Part shown: one piece after another, positions 17,161 through 25,695 of the stretch
Position numbering within the stretch: the first letter of the stretch is position 1
Layout: each line of letters begins with the position of its first letter
Source: an uncultured Coprococcus sp.
Lineage (GTDB): Bacteria > Bacillota > Clostridia > Lachnospirales > Lachnospiraceae
NCBI GenBank assembly: GCA_900548315.1
Contig: URJU01000003.1
Coordinates: 1-36,273 of the forward strand
DNA length: 36,273 nt
Reading direction: 5' to 3'
Made by a program: the position numbers and the translations under genes
Notes under the pieces: model-generated
Seen by the model: the letters and a program-made list of their open reading frames with translations, nothing else
Databases searched by the model: none
Told to the model about the DNA's origin: nothing

Positions 17161-17189
17161 ATTATAATATCCTGACAGCTATTTTGCAA
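17161..17189 (-). promoter_or_regulatory. Sigma-A promoter for the asp23-nusB-xse-isp-dxs-recN operon
   Basis: The minus strand has TTGCAA (17189-17184), a 17-base spacer and a perfect TATAAT (17166-17161), starting 22 bases after the spoIIIAH stop. It would let the housekeeping operon be expressed in vegetative cells without the sporulation-specific spoIIIA promoter. Predicted start is near 17154, giving a leader of about 87 bases. Confidence 0.8.
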
Positions 17190-17210
17190 GTATATGAGAT
17201 CTTACAGCCA

Positions 17211-17810
17211 TCACTTACCGCCCATCACAGATATTGCCACATCGCTGATATTATAACCGCTTTTGCGGGTTACTATGTCCTCTATCTGTGCCTTCTCTGT
17301 CTCATCCAGTTCCGCAACTCCAAGCGTGACATCTATCGTCTGCTCACCTATGGTAACGACCACATCCTTATAACCCTTTGCCGAAAGCACTGTCTCTATG
17401 TCCGTCTCCATCTCTATTGTATCATTCAATTTTACATATGTATCTGCCGCCTCTTTCTTCGCATCATCGCTAAGCGCCTCGTCACCTATGATATCCATGA
17501 GTGTCTCCCTGCTCTTTGACCTGCTCTGTTCCCTTGTGAGCTTTACTGCCGCCATATTGCTGCTGATCCCACTGGCACTGGCACTTGTCAGCACAGCATC
17601 ACCGATCTCATTCTCCGGTCCATTGAGTTCTACATCCTCGGAAAGTCCCTCTGCCACCTCATCATAACTTATGACCTCAACTTGATCTTTTTTATCTTTT
17701 GGTGTCTTTTTGTCCTTTCCGCCATCAGCAAAGCTCATATAGCCAGCCACACCGATCATGACCGCAAGTGCTATTATCGCAAGTCTGTTTTTTCCACTCA
17801 CTTTTTTCAT
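17211..17810 (-). CDS. spoIIIAH: Stage III sporulation protein AH
   Basis: This 199-residue mother-cell membrane protein binds forespore SpoIIQ across the intermembrane space to form the feeding-tube channel. One membrane helix lies near residues 10-28. A long polar, partly helical region follows. The C-terminal YscJ/FliF-like ring-building domain spans about 130-199 (DIETVLSAKGYKDVVVTI, GYNISDVAISVMGG). ATG 17810 is chosen because GGAGGGCTAT precedes it; a GTG at 17822 is less likely. It is the last gene of the spoIIIA operon. Confidence 0.94.
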   Translation of the reverse strand: MKKVSGKNRLAIIALAVMIGVAGYMSFADGGKDKKTPKDKKDQVEVISYDEVAEGLSEDVELNGPENEIGDAVLTSASASGISSNMAAVKLTREQSRSKSRETLMDIIGDEALSDDAKKEAADTYVKLNDTIEMETDIETVLSAKGYKDVVVTIGEQTIDVTLGVAELDETEKAQIEDIVTRKSGYNISDVAISVMGGK

Positions 17811-17823
17811 ATAGCCCTCCACT

Positions 17824-18414
17824 TTAATTTGATTCTAATACCACAATCTTATGCGCCTGTACATCAAATAATGCCTGAACAGCATTGGTTATCTTGAGTG
17901 ACATTTCTGCATTTTCCGCTCCTTTGCAGCATATTACGACGCCCTCTATCTCCGGCTGAACATACTTTGTCACATATGGCGTACTCTGACTTCCATATTC
18001 CTCCAGGACAGTATCTTCCGTGACTGAATTCTGGCTCGAATCTCCTCCCTCACTCTGACTTGTATTTCGGTCCTTGAGGGCTATCCTCTGCCCATTGTCC
18101 TTTACCGTTATCATCACCTGTACATTTGATATTCCATCCATCGCACCAAGCACAGATGCAAGACGGTTCTCCAGCATACCCGTATATTCCGTGACATCAC
18201 TGATATAATCCGTATTTCCCATCTGGTCTGTCCCCGAACCGTCCTCAACTGCTGCCGTCTTTTCATATACGAGACCACCATTTGTCGCGTCCAGCCCTCC
18301 ATCGCCGCTATCAGATGGCCACACTATCACCAACAGACATATTCCCGCAAGCAAAACAAGCAGCAACTTGTATATCCTGTTGTTGCTGCTTTTAAGTATC
18401 GCCTTAATATTCAT
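17824..18414 (-). CDS. spoIIIAG: Stage III sporulation protein AG
   Basis: This 196-residue protein has a membrane helix at about 16-33 (IYKLLLVLLAGICLLVIVW), a polar linker, and a C-terminal ring-building domain (about 85-196; YTGMLENRLASVLGAMDG, EGVVICCKGAENAEM). In the family it forms a large multimeric ring in the mother-cell membrane of the SpoIIIA-SpoIIQ channel. A Gln/Ser/Asp-rich insert (about 130-155) is typical of clostridial versions. The downstream spoIIIAH start follows within 14 bases. Confidence 0.94.
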   Translation of the reverse strand: MNIKAILKSSNNRIYKLLLVLLAGICLLVIVWPSDSGDGGLDATNGGLVYEKTAAVEDGSGTDQMGNTDYISDVTEYTGMLENRLASVLGAMDGISNVQVMITVKDNGQRIALKDRNTSQSEGGDSSQNSVTEDTVLEEYGSQSTPYVTKYVQPEIEGVVICCKGAENAEMSLKITNAVQALFDVQAHKIVVLESN

Positions 18415-18436
18415 TTTGTTTACCAGCCTTTCCCCA

Positions 18437-18871
18437 TCATCTGACAGATATCTTCTCCTGACTTATCCCATACTCAGCGGCTGCTGCCTGAGCAATTCCA
18501 TCGCGATCTGCATTTTTCGAAATACTTATCCTCATCTCCTCTATCTCCATTGCATCTGACAGGGTGATCACAACATCAGAATCCACACCATATTTGTCCT
18601 TTAAGAAATTCTCAACCACCCCTTCCATAAGTCCCACATACACATCATCATCCTCACCTATATCTGTTACTAATGATTCCGCATACATGTCAAATACCAT
18701 GCGATCCTCGCTGTGCAGAAACCTTATGACCGGTGAAAGCACAACTATCATCATGACAAACCCTACGGCTGTCTGTATGTATTTTTTCATCCTTGGATCC
18801 GGCGTCAGATACAGGATGACCGAAAACAGTATACTGCACACTATTATATTTGTTATCCATTCTCTAAGCAT
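18437..18871 (-). CDS. spoIIIAF: Stage III sporulation protein AF
   Basis: This 144-residue protein has two N-terminal membrane helices (about 5-23 and 33-51, separated by TPDPRMKKY) and a soluble C-terminal domain (about 80-144) with a ring-building-like fold in known homologues. ATG 18871 follows a clear GGAGGTTTTGCT site. The open frame continues far upstream through the spoIIIAE region, but that part is out-of-frame noise. Confidence 0.92.
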   Translation of the reverse strand: MLREWITNIIVCSILFSVILYLTPDPRMKKYIQTAVGFVMMIVVLSPVIRFLHSEDRMVFDMYAESLVTDIGEDDDVYVGLMEGVVENFLKDKYGVDSDVVITLSDAMEIEEMRISISKNADRDGIAQAAAAEYGISQEKISVR

Positions 18872-18921
18872 AGCAAAACCTCCATAATGGAGCGTAGCCC
18901 CATGCCAAAAGTTTCCAACCT

Positions 18922-20082
18922 TTATGAAGATATGTTCATCGTCATGATTGCTATGCTTATAACAAACATCATAACGCTTATACCACAAGCCCTCAGCATA
19001 AGTTCGGCTGTGGATGCCATTATCCCCACCCCCTCGGCATATCTGCTGTCGCCCACTGGCTGCACTATTGCAGATATACATCTGAGTGTGAACACTATGA
19101 CTAATATCTTTATCATCGGGACAGCTGCCAGTATGACTATGATGACAGTACACGCCATTCCCATACAGTTCTTTATAAATTCTCCGGTGCTTATCATCAC
19201 ACTGAAGACAGCACTCACTGATGACATTCCAGACATCTTTCCTATGGTCCGGATTATCCCATTCCTGGATACCCTGTCTATGGACGGCGCGATCATGCTC
19301 TTCACCACATTTATCCCCGTCACCACGGCGAACATGGTTCCAAGTCCCCAACCGGCGATCTTCTTCATCAATTCCGCAAGCCTCGAAAAGTTGTCCTCCT
19401 TATTGAGATTGTTCACAAGAGCGATCAGACCACTGCACTTTATAAGAGGGAATATAAAACTTATTATCCCTGTCTGACATATGTATATAACCAATATGAT
19501 GACCGACTGTGAATACACTGCGCTCTCAGGTCCGCTGACATACAATATCTGAGAGGCATACATCGGATAGAATGCCCGCATAAACTCAGTCACATCACCT
19601 ATCGTGTCTATAACTACATTCTGCACCACCACGAAATCTCCCAACAAAAGTGACACAAGGACCATATATGTTACCATGAAACCATTTTCCATGACATATT
19701 CTCCTATATTTCCGGACACCTGTGCAAATGTACTTCCAAGAACTATCACAGCAATCATCTGAATAGCCAGTACCCTGCTTGACCTCAGTTCATATACAAA
19801 ACTGTCGGCCAATGCTTTTCCAATACTCCTACATGCACTGTCCAGATCCCCCCTGCTGAGTGCGCTGTATATATCACTGAAACTCACCGATGTCCGCGCA
19901 CCAATTATCTCATCCAGCTGATCAAAATCTCCTTCATTCTGATCACCCACATTTTCATATACCGTATCATCTCCAGTATCTGCATAGATTCGATACTTCA
20001 TAGATGAGAGTGTCATTAACACGGCATACGTAAGTATCAATGCCATGAATATAGATCTGAATATATCCCTACCCCTCAACAA
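18922..20082 (-). CDS. spoIIIAE: Stage III sporulation protein AE
   Basis: This 386-residue polytopic membrane protein has an N-terminal signal-like helix (residues 9-27), a polar segment (about 30-110) and roughly seven or eight hydrophobic helices from about 115 to the end. SpoIIIAE is thought to form the transmembrane core of the mother-cell channel and resembles transporter-like permeases. Its start overlaps the spoIIIAD end by 14 bases. There is a gap of about 50 bases before spoIIIAF. Confidence 0.94.
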   Translation of the reverse strand: MLRGRDIFRSIFMALILTYAVLMTLSSMKYRIYADTGDDTVYENVGDQNEGDFDQLDEIIGARTSVSFSDIYSALSRGDLDSACRSIGKALADSFVYELRSSRVLAIQMIAVIVLGSTFAQVSGNIGEYVMENGFMVTYMVLVSLLLGDFVVVQNVVIDTIGDVTEFMRAFYPMYASQILYVSGPESAVYSQSVIILVIYICQTGIISFIFPLIKCSGLIALVNNLNKEDNFSRLAELMKKIAGWGLGTMFAVVTGINVVKSMIAPSIDRVSRNGIIRTIGKMSGMSSVSAVFSVMISTGEFIKNCMGMACTVIIVILAAVPMIKILVIVFTLRCISAIVQPVGDSRYAEGVGIMASTAELMLRACGISVMMFVISIAIMTMNISS

Positions 20083-20458
20083 TCTTCACCACCAGATCTA
20101 TCACACTCATAAGCACAGGCATGCTGAGCAATATAAGTGATATCTTGCCTGCCATCTCAACCTGGGATGCTATGGCTGTGTACCCTGCGTCCTTGCATAT
20201 ATCGCTGGAAAACTGACACACGTAGGCAAGTCCTATCATTTTGAGGATGACATCTATGTATGTTATGTTCACCGAAACATATGACGTGATCCTGTCTATA
20301 TAATCCGCGATCTGCCTGAATCTGCTTATGACAAAATACATGACCATGACACATCCCGCTATGGACAAAAGTACTCCGTATCCAGAGTCCATGTCCTTTA
20401 TCTTTATAGCTATGAGTACCACCACCACAGCTGCAAATGCCACTGCAACGAGATTCAT
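20069..20458 (-). CDS. spoIIIAD: Stage III sporulation protein AD
   Basis: This 129-residue membrane protein has about four hydrophobic helices and opens MNLVAVAFAAVVVVLIAIKI, with the typical polar IRF/IDRI-like loop (SRFRQIADYIDRI) between helices. I chose ATG 20458, preceded by a GGGGGGATGT site, rather than the longer open frame to 20494 that overlaps the spoIIIAC end. The length then matches the family. It is paired with spoIIIAC upstream and spoIIIAE downstream. Confidence 0.93.
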   Translation of the reverse strand: MNLVAVAFAAVVVVLIAIKIKDMDSGYGVLLSIAGCVMVMYFVISRFRQIADYIDRITSYVSVNITYIDVILKMIGLAYVCQFSSDICKDAGYTAIASQVEMAGKISLILLSMPVLMSVIDLVVKIVEG

Positions 20459-20474
20459 CACATCCCCCCACTCA

Positions 20475-20675
20475 TCATTGTCCCAGATTAACAAGTTCCA
20501 TTATCTCATCAAACAAGTCCCGTATGTAGGGGATCACCCATGACAACACTATGATCAGTCCTGCCAGATTCAGCAGATATGCATGTTCCTCTTTTCCAGA
20601 ATGTTTTAGGATCTGATTCAGAAGTGCCACCAGAATGCCCACTGCACCAATTTTCAACAGTATCTGGATCGTCAT
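20475..20675 (-). CDS. spoIIIAC: Stage III sporulation protein AC
   Basis: This 66-residue protein has two membrane helices (about 7-22 and 33-52). The pattern ILKHSGKEEHAYLLNLAGLI between them is characteristic of SpoIIIAC. It is a small membrane component of the SpoIIIA complex. It lies 18 bases after spoIIIAB and just ahead of spoIIIAD. Confidence 0.94.
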   Translation of the reverse strand: MTIQILLKIGAVGILVALLNQILKHSGKEEHAYLLNLAGLIIVLSWVIPYIRDLFDEIMELVNLGQ

Positions 20676-20693
20676 ATTCCCTCTCCTCTACAC

Positions 20694-21218
20694 TTACAAC
20701 AACATTATCACAATGAATACTCCACCCAGAAATCCAAGTGAATGTGCAAGCCGCCTAACGCCCCCGTTTCTGTACCGCTCCCTCTCATATTTATCAGTTA
20801 TCACACTCTCAACCAGTGTTATCCTGGATATCTGCGCCTCCACATCCATGTCGCCTAATATATCTCCCAGACGTCTTACCTCGTCAAGGACATCTCCCTT
20901 CACCGCCGTCAGATCAGCAAGGACTGTCATTGACTCCTGCCACAGTTCCGCAAATGGCTTGTCCCTGCACTCAGACACTCTCTGCCTGAGACTGCGTATC
21001 CATATTCTCACAGCTCCCCCAGATCTCTGCTCACATTTTTCAAGCAGCTCCGGCAGTTCTGTCCCCTCATATATGATCTGACTTTTTATTATCTGTATGA
21101 TCAAGAGGAGTTCCTCCATCTCCTTCACCATTCTTGTATAAAAATTTCCAACTGCGTGTCCAGTCATAAACGATGAGTACAATATGAGCAGACATCCTGT
21201 AACTTTAAGCACACTCAT
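20694..21218 (-). CDS. spoIIIAB: Stage III sporulation protein AB
   Basis: This 174-residue protein has an N-terminal membrane helix (about 5-22), a helical cytoplasmic domain, and a C-terminal hydrophobic tail (GFLGGVFIVIMLL). The segment YTRMVKEMEELLLIIQIIKS is typical of the family. Homology and structural work on relatives link it to GspF-like scaffold proteins of type II secretion. Its ATG directly abuts the spoIIIAA stop codon, implying coupled translation. Confidence 0.93.
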   Translation of the reverse strand: MSVLKVTGCLLILYSSFMTGHAVGNFYTRMVKEMEELLLIIQIIKSQIIYEGTELPELLEKCEQRSGGAVRIWIRSLRQRVSECRDKPFAELWQESMTVLADLTAVKGDVLDEVRRLGDILGDMDVEAQISRITLVESVITDKYERERYRNGGVRRLAHSLGFLGGVFIVIMLL

Positions 21219-22151
21219 CTACTCGCACCAACACAGTCGGTTTCCCTGACCATCAAATATATCCGATACCTGTCCTGCTTTTTCTCCCCCAAGAACCACA
21301 TACCTCTCAAATACGCGGTTTTCCACAAGCCGCCTTATACCGGCACGCTCCCTCACATCATCTATGGAATAGCCATGTGCCGTAGCGAGCAGTCTGCATC
21401 CACAGTTTACAACACCAAATATCGCATCCACATCAGATGGTCCTCCTATCTCATCCACCGCTATAAGCTCCGGAGCCATAGTGCGTACAAGCATCATCAT
21501 CCCAGCAGCTTTAGGGCAACAGTCAAGCACATCCGTCCTCATGCCCACATCATTTTGAGGTACCCCCTTGTAGCACGCAGCTATCTCAGACCTCTCATCC
21601 ACCACTCCAACCGTAGTCCCACTGTTTGATACCACTCTTATGATATCCCTTAGAAGTGTGGTCTTGCCATGGCACGGAGCCGACACTATAAGAGTATTCA
21701 GAAGTCTTCCATCATTTACTATGTACTGCATCACCCTGCTGCTGCATCCCTTTATCTCATGTGCAACCCTTATGTTGAGAAACGAGATGTGGCGTATGCA
21801 TTTTATCCTGTTGCCATCAAGTATGATCCTTCCTGCGACCCCCACCCTGTGTCCTCCGCATACAGTGACAAACCCCTGTCTTATCTCATCTTCATATGCA
21901 TAAAGCGAATGGTTGCACACACACTCCAACGTGTCATTCACATCCCGGGCAGTCACTATATATGCCTTTCTCGCATCATCGGTCTTAACTCCCCTGGCAT
22001 CCACATATATCTCGCTCTCCTCGTATCTCAAAATGAATGGATTGTTTACTCTCAGCCTGATCTCCCACAATCTCGCATAGTTGAGTTTCAATTTCTCCAG
22101 CATACACCTAAGCCGTACTGGCAGCAGGCGCAATATATCTTCTCCGCACAT
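21219..22151 (-). CDS. spoIIIAA: Stage III sporulation protein AA (secretion-type ATPase)
   Basis: This 310-residue cytoplasmic ATPase is related to type II/IV secretion motor ATPases and energises the SpoIIIA-SpoIIQ channel. The P-loop is VSAPCHGKTTLLRDI (156-170), and the Walker B motif is ELIAVDEIG (228-236). The usual glycine at the start of the P-loop is replaced by serine, with alanine after it (SAPCHGKTT), a variant worth noting though the GKTT core is intact. ATG 22151 follows an AAGAGGGAAAA site; an overlapping out-of-frame ATG four bases upstream is not used. It is the first gene of the operon, separated from efp by a terminator. Confidence 0.95.
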   Translation of the reverse strand: MCGEDILRLLPVRLRCMLEKLKLNYARLWEIRLRVNNPFILRYEESEIYVDARGVKTDDARKAYIVTARDVNDTLECVCNHSLYAYEDEIRQGFVTVCGGHRVGVAGRIILDGNRIKCIRHISFLNIRVAHEIKGCSSRVMQYIVNDGRLLNTLIVSAPCHGKTTLLRDIIRVVSNSGTTVGVVDERSEIAACYKGVPQNDVGMRTDVLDCCPKAAGMMMLVRTMAPELIAVDEIGGPSDVDAIFGVVNCGCRLLATAHGYSIDDVRERAGIRRLVENRVFERYVVLGGEKAGQVSDIFDGQGNRLCWCE

Positions 22152-22206
22152 ACATTTTCCCTCTTGTGATGATTCTGCTAATTATGGCTACATAAACAAT
22201 ATATTC

Positions 22207-22236
22207 ATGTATGGGGGAATTTAGAACTGGATATCC
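22207..22236 (-). promoter_or_regulatory. Possible sigma-E promoter of the spoIIIA operon
   Basis: Between the efp terminator and spoIIIAA the minus strand carries GGATATC (22236-22230) and CATACAT (22213-22207), separated by 16 bases. They resemble mother-cell sigma-E elements (KMATATT and CATACAMT) with a couple of mismatches. Position is right: initiation near 22200 would give a leader of about 50 bases. Sigma-E control of spoIIIA is known in Bacillus; here it is inferred. Confidence 0.4.
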
Positions 22237-22256
22237 CGAAGTATAATTATCTTAAA

Positions 22257-22297
22257 ACAAAAAAAATCCAGATATGATAAATACCATATCTGGATTT
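22257..22297 (-). terminator. Intrinsic terminator after efp
   Basis: A perfect 13-base-pair stem (AAATCCAGATATG with CATATCTGGATTT) with an eight-base loop is followed on the minus strand by a T-rich run (TTTTTGTTTT). It separates constitutive efp expression from the sporulation-specific spoIIIA operon. Confidence 0.93.
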
Positions 22298-22322
22298 CTA
22301 TAATGCATATTCTCTATAAAGA

Positions 22323-22889
22323 TTATACTCTTGAAAGATACTCACCTGTACGTGTATCAATCTTGATAGTGTCTCCCTCGTTTACGAATAGAGGTACTGA
22401 TACCTGAGCACCTGTCTCAACTGTACATGGCTTTGTTGCACCTGTAGCTGTATCACCCTTTACACCAGGCTCGCACTCTGTGATAACCAACTCTACAAAG
22501 AGAGGCGGCTCTACTGCAAATACGTTGCCGTTGTGTGAACAGATCTTACAGAGTTCGTTCTCCTTAACAAACTTCAGTGAATCGCCTATAGCTGCTGAGC
22601 TGATAGGAATCTGATCATATGTCTCAGGATCCATGAAATAGAAAAGATCTCCATCATTGTAAAGATACTGCATGTCCTTTCTCTCGATATGAGCCTTCTC
22701 ACACTTTTCTGTTGGACGGAATGACTTCTCTACAACACCGCCACTCTTGATGTTCTTAAGCTTTGTTCTGACGAAAGCTGCACCCTTTCCTGGCTTAACA
22801 TGCTGGAACTCTATAATCTGATAAATATTTCCTTCGAATTCGATTGTAACGCCGTTTCTAAAATCGCCTGCTGAGATCATCTCTGCCAT
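22323..22889 (-). CDS. efp: Translation elongation factor P
   Basis: This 188-residue protein is slightly longer than the usual length and relieves ribosome stalling at proline runs. The N-terminal KOW-like domain holds the modification loop VKPGKGAAF, with the likely modified lysine at K35. Two OB-fold domains follow, including ELVITECEPGVKGDTATG and VPLFVNEGDTIKIDTRTGEY. ATG 22889 follows AAGGAGGATAATAT. It has its own promoter and a strong terminator, so it behaves as a single-gene unit. Confidence 0.97.
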   Translation of the reverse strand: MAEMISAGDFRNGVTIEFEGNIYQIIEFQHVKPGKGAAFVRTKLKNIKSGGVVEKSFRPTEKCEKAHIERKDMQYLYNDGDLFYFMDPETYDQIPISSAAIGDSLKFVKENELCKICSHNGNVFAVEPPLFVELVITECEPGVKGDTATGATKPCTVETGAQVSVPLFVNEGDTIKIDTRTGEYLSRV

Positions 22890-22929
22890 AACTATATTAT
22901 CCTCCTTAAAGATGTAAACTTCTTGTCAC

Positions 22930-22958
22930 ATTTTATAATATATGAAATAATTTTTCAA
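22930..22958 (-). promoter_or_regulatory. Sigma-A promoter of efp
   Basis: The minus strand has TTGAAA (22958-22953), a 17-base spacer and TAAAAT (22935-22930), in the 100-base gap between the yfhO-type gene and efp. An overlapping TATAAA could serve as an alternative -10 with shorter spacing. Predicted start is about 35 bases ahead of the efp ATG. Confidence 0.65.
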
Positions 22959-22989
22959 CTATTTTTTACCACACACATTCATTCTGACA

Positions 22990-25656
22990 TCATTCCATAC
23001 CTGATTTTTTTCTTCGGCTGTCATATATGCAGATAAGTACAAACAATATCAAGCCCACACCACTCACAACAATCCCAATGACAAGTCCAGGTGTATGATA
23101 TTCAAGCATGATCTCGTGATCGCCGCCAGTCAGCTCCACGCCCATATTTCCTTTGCCAAGAAGGAGTTTTTCTGCCTTTTTACCGTCCACATATATCGTA
23201 TAACCGTCACTGTACGGAAACGCCATATAGAGTACACCATCTTCCTTGACTGTTATATGGCCTTTAAAAGTATTGCCCTCATACCCATCACTTATGAGTG
23301 TCTCATCCGTTATATATGGTTTTACACGTTCAAACAGATCCGTGTTGAAACTGTAGAGACGGATCCTTTTCTCAGCAGTCTCTCCGACAGACGCACCACC
23401 GTACACTGACACTCTGACCTTCTGTCCTTCTTTTACATAACCGCCATATACTAACTGGGCTGTATCATAATACGATGTCTCTGTCCTTGTATCTCCATCA
23501 ACACTTATTATTACATACTGATCCCTTGTATCATAACTATATACATACAGCTCCATATCTTTATCTGCTACAAAGTCCAACTGGGTACTCGCTGAATAAG
23601 TTGAAGTTCCCGTATATATGTAATCACCTATACCTGTCTTTTCAAAGTCACCCAGATAAAATAACTCTCTTATAACTGATTTGTACGGCTGTGAATAACT
23701 GGTGAGTAAACCTATCTTCTGACCATAATCATATGGAACATTGCTCCATGGTACAACATCCATAAGCTTTCCTTGATCATTTGCCAAACTCTTTCCGTAA
23801 CCAAGTTTTATAAATGATGACTGATTCTCCGCCACAGCCCCATCTGCCTTCCAGTTCTTTAAAGACTCATCTGCCATAAATCCATAATCGGCCAGTGTGT
23901 CTGCCTCATATATATAATAATCATCAGTCTTAGTATTCAGTTTATATCCGCCATTTGAATTGATTGAATTGTTGAGTACATATCTCACATTGTACATAAG
24001 CACCGTAAGTGGTGTCGTCCCTTCGTAGATACTCTCCACATTGTCATATCTTGCAAGTCCCATTGATGAAAAGGCATTTACATAATACCCATTTATCATT
24101 GATGAATACCAGTTCACCTGTGATGCCGGTGTATAATCAGCATATATCAGCGCTGTTTTCCTAGATTCATCAGAATCATCAAGCTCTTTATAAGCATCGC
24201 TCCACTTATCATATTCTATATAATTTAGAAGTGTATCATCATTTCCATTATACTGTCTGGTATATACAGCATTCCCTGTCAATTCGGCACACCATATAAC
24301 ACAAAGGAGTATCAACGCAGAACTACTCTTTATACTCTTTCTTGCCAAAAGTACAAATATCATTCCGCAGATTACCACGATACCAAGAAATCCTACATAA
24401 CACCAGGCAACCTGTAATTTATCCGTATCCCTTATCGCTATGATCAGCATTGCAATTCCAGCCACAAATGCTATAACAGCATCACGTATCTGAACTTCAC
24501 CGATATTCTCAAGTTCTATATACGCCATTATCACCACCACATATACAAGTATAATGGCAAATCTGTTTCCCATACCATGCGGTATAGTAAAACCATGCAA
24601 AACATAATTAAGCGGTAACCAGTTTGCTCCAAGCATAAGAATAAACAGTACTACCCCATACTTAACTCTCTTAGGCACCGCGATCTTCCTGTTGCACAAG
24701 AAGATTACCAGCAGCATAATAGCTGCCGCACCGCAATAATTGTTGTTATTATAAAGATAACCTACACTTATCTGTTTAAATGGGAAAAATGACACTACAT
24801 ATCCAGCTATATTTCCCCATGTTGACAGCCCTTTCTGTCCAATCCCTGCGTATGAATCTCCAGCTTTTGCTATACACATAAACGCCGGCACAAGCACCAT
24901 TCCCGACATCAATATAGATATCAATGAAAGTCCCAATAATCTCATGCCTTTTTTTATAAGCAAACCAATCTTATCGCGATTATACAGTATATAATACACA
25001 AAAACAAACATGCATATATATATACTAAAATAGAAATTCACTATTATCGCACAGGCTAAAAGTGCAGTATACAGAACGTAATGCCTTCCGGCTGCGACGT
25101 GCTCCACAGCAAGTGCTATAAGTGGCATCAGCATCAATCCATCCAGCCATATTATATTCTGTCCATATGCGGCAAGATAACCACATAAGGCTATTGCCAT
25201 AGCACATGTGAACTGAATCAATCCTCTGTATTTTTCACAATCTCCAAGTGGTTTTTCTGCTATATCCGTATGCCTGAAGTAATACAGAGCGGTAACAGCG
25301 ATCAGGGCACCTTTGATCATTATAATCAATATGATAGATAATTCAACGTACGTCTCCCCTAGTACAAGTGCAATTATATTGAATGGACTCGCCAGGTAAT
25401 ACAAAAATGTCAGATAAAAATCAACACCCAATCCATGATTCCACAATATAACGCTTTTATCCGGATCATGCACAAATTCTATCAATGTCCTAAGCATCGT
25501 ATTATACTGTACATATGCATCCTCATACAAAACACATTTATTTCCAAATGGATAGGCATCCTTAAACCATATAACTATTACATATATCGACGCCGTAAGC
25601 ACAAACGCCAACACGTACCACCATATTCCTGATTTTTTATTTTTATTAATGTTCAT
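22990..25656 (-). CDS. YfhO-family polytopic membrane protein
   Basis: This 888-residue GT-C-like membrane protein has an N-terminal helix (13-31), the family motif region WFKDAYPFGNKCVLYEDAYV (residues 30-49), and about a dozen helices to residue 450. A large extracytoplasmic domain (about 470-860) and a final helix (about 860-880) follow. YfhO-type proteins are linked to glycosylation of cell-wall polymers or lipoteichoic acid in Firmicutes. ATG 25656 lies 13 bases after the AAGGAG site, and a three-codon ATG...TGA reading frame fills the space between them, overlapping the start. It follows the peptidase gene closely and probably shares its transcript. Substrate unknown. Confidence 0.88.
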   Translation of the reverse strand: MNINKNKKSGIWWYVLAFVLTASIYVIVIWFKDAYPFGNKCVLYEDAYVQYNTMLRTLIEFVHDPDKSVILWNHGLGVDFYLTFLYYLASPFNIIALVLGETYVELSIILIIMIKGALIAVTALYYFRHTDIAEKPLGDCEKYRGLIQFTCAMAIALCGYLAAYGQNIIWLDGLMLMPLIALAVEHVAAGRHYVLYTALLACAIIVNFYFSIYICMFVFVYYILYNRDKIGLLIKKGMRLLGLSLISILMSGMVLVPAFMCIAKAGDSYAGIGQKGLSTWGNIAGYVVSFFPFKQISVGYLYNNNNYCGAAAIMLLVIFLCNRKIAVPKRVKYGVVLFILMLGANWLPLNYVLHGFTIPHGMGNRFAIILVYVVVIMAYIELENIGEVQIRDAVIAFVAGIAMLIIAIRDTDKLQVAWCYVGFLGIVVICGMIFVLLARKSIKSSSALILLCVIWCAELTGNAVYTRQYNGNDDTLLNYIEYDKWSDAYKELDDSDESRKTALIYADYTPASQVNWYSSMINGYYVNAFSSMGLARYDNVESIYEGTTPLTVLMYNVRYVLNNSINSNGGYKLNTKTDDYYIYEADTLADYGFMADESLKNWKADGAVAENQSSFIKLGYGKSLANDQGKLMDVVPWSNVPYDYGQKIGLLTSYSQPYKSVIRELFYLGDFEKTGIGDYIYTGTSTYSASTQLDFVADKDMELYVYSYDTRDQYVIISVDGDTRTETSYYDTAQLVYGGYVKEGQKVRVSVYGGASVGETAEKRIRLYSFNTDLFERVKPYITDETLISDGYEGNTFKGHITVKEDGVLYMAFPYSDGYTIYVDGKKAEKLLLGKGNMGVELTGGDHEIMLEYHTPGLVIGIVVSGVGLILFVLICIYDSRRKKSGME

Positions 25657-25695
25657 GAAATCATGCTACTCCTTGGTATTCATATCAACTACCTA

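Noticed and set aside
18872..19351. N-terminal extension of the spoIIIAF frame
   Set aside because: It overlaps spoIIIAE in another frame, is His/Cys/Asp-rich noise, and the true start has a strong ribosome site at 18871.
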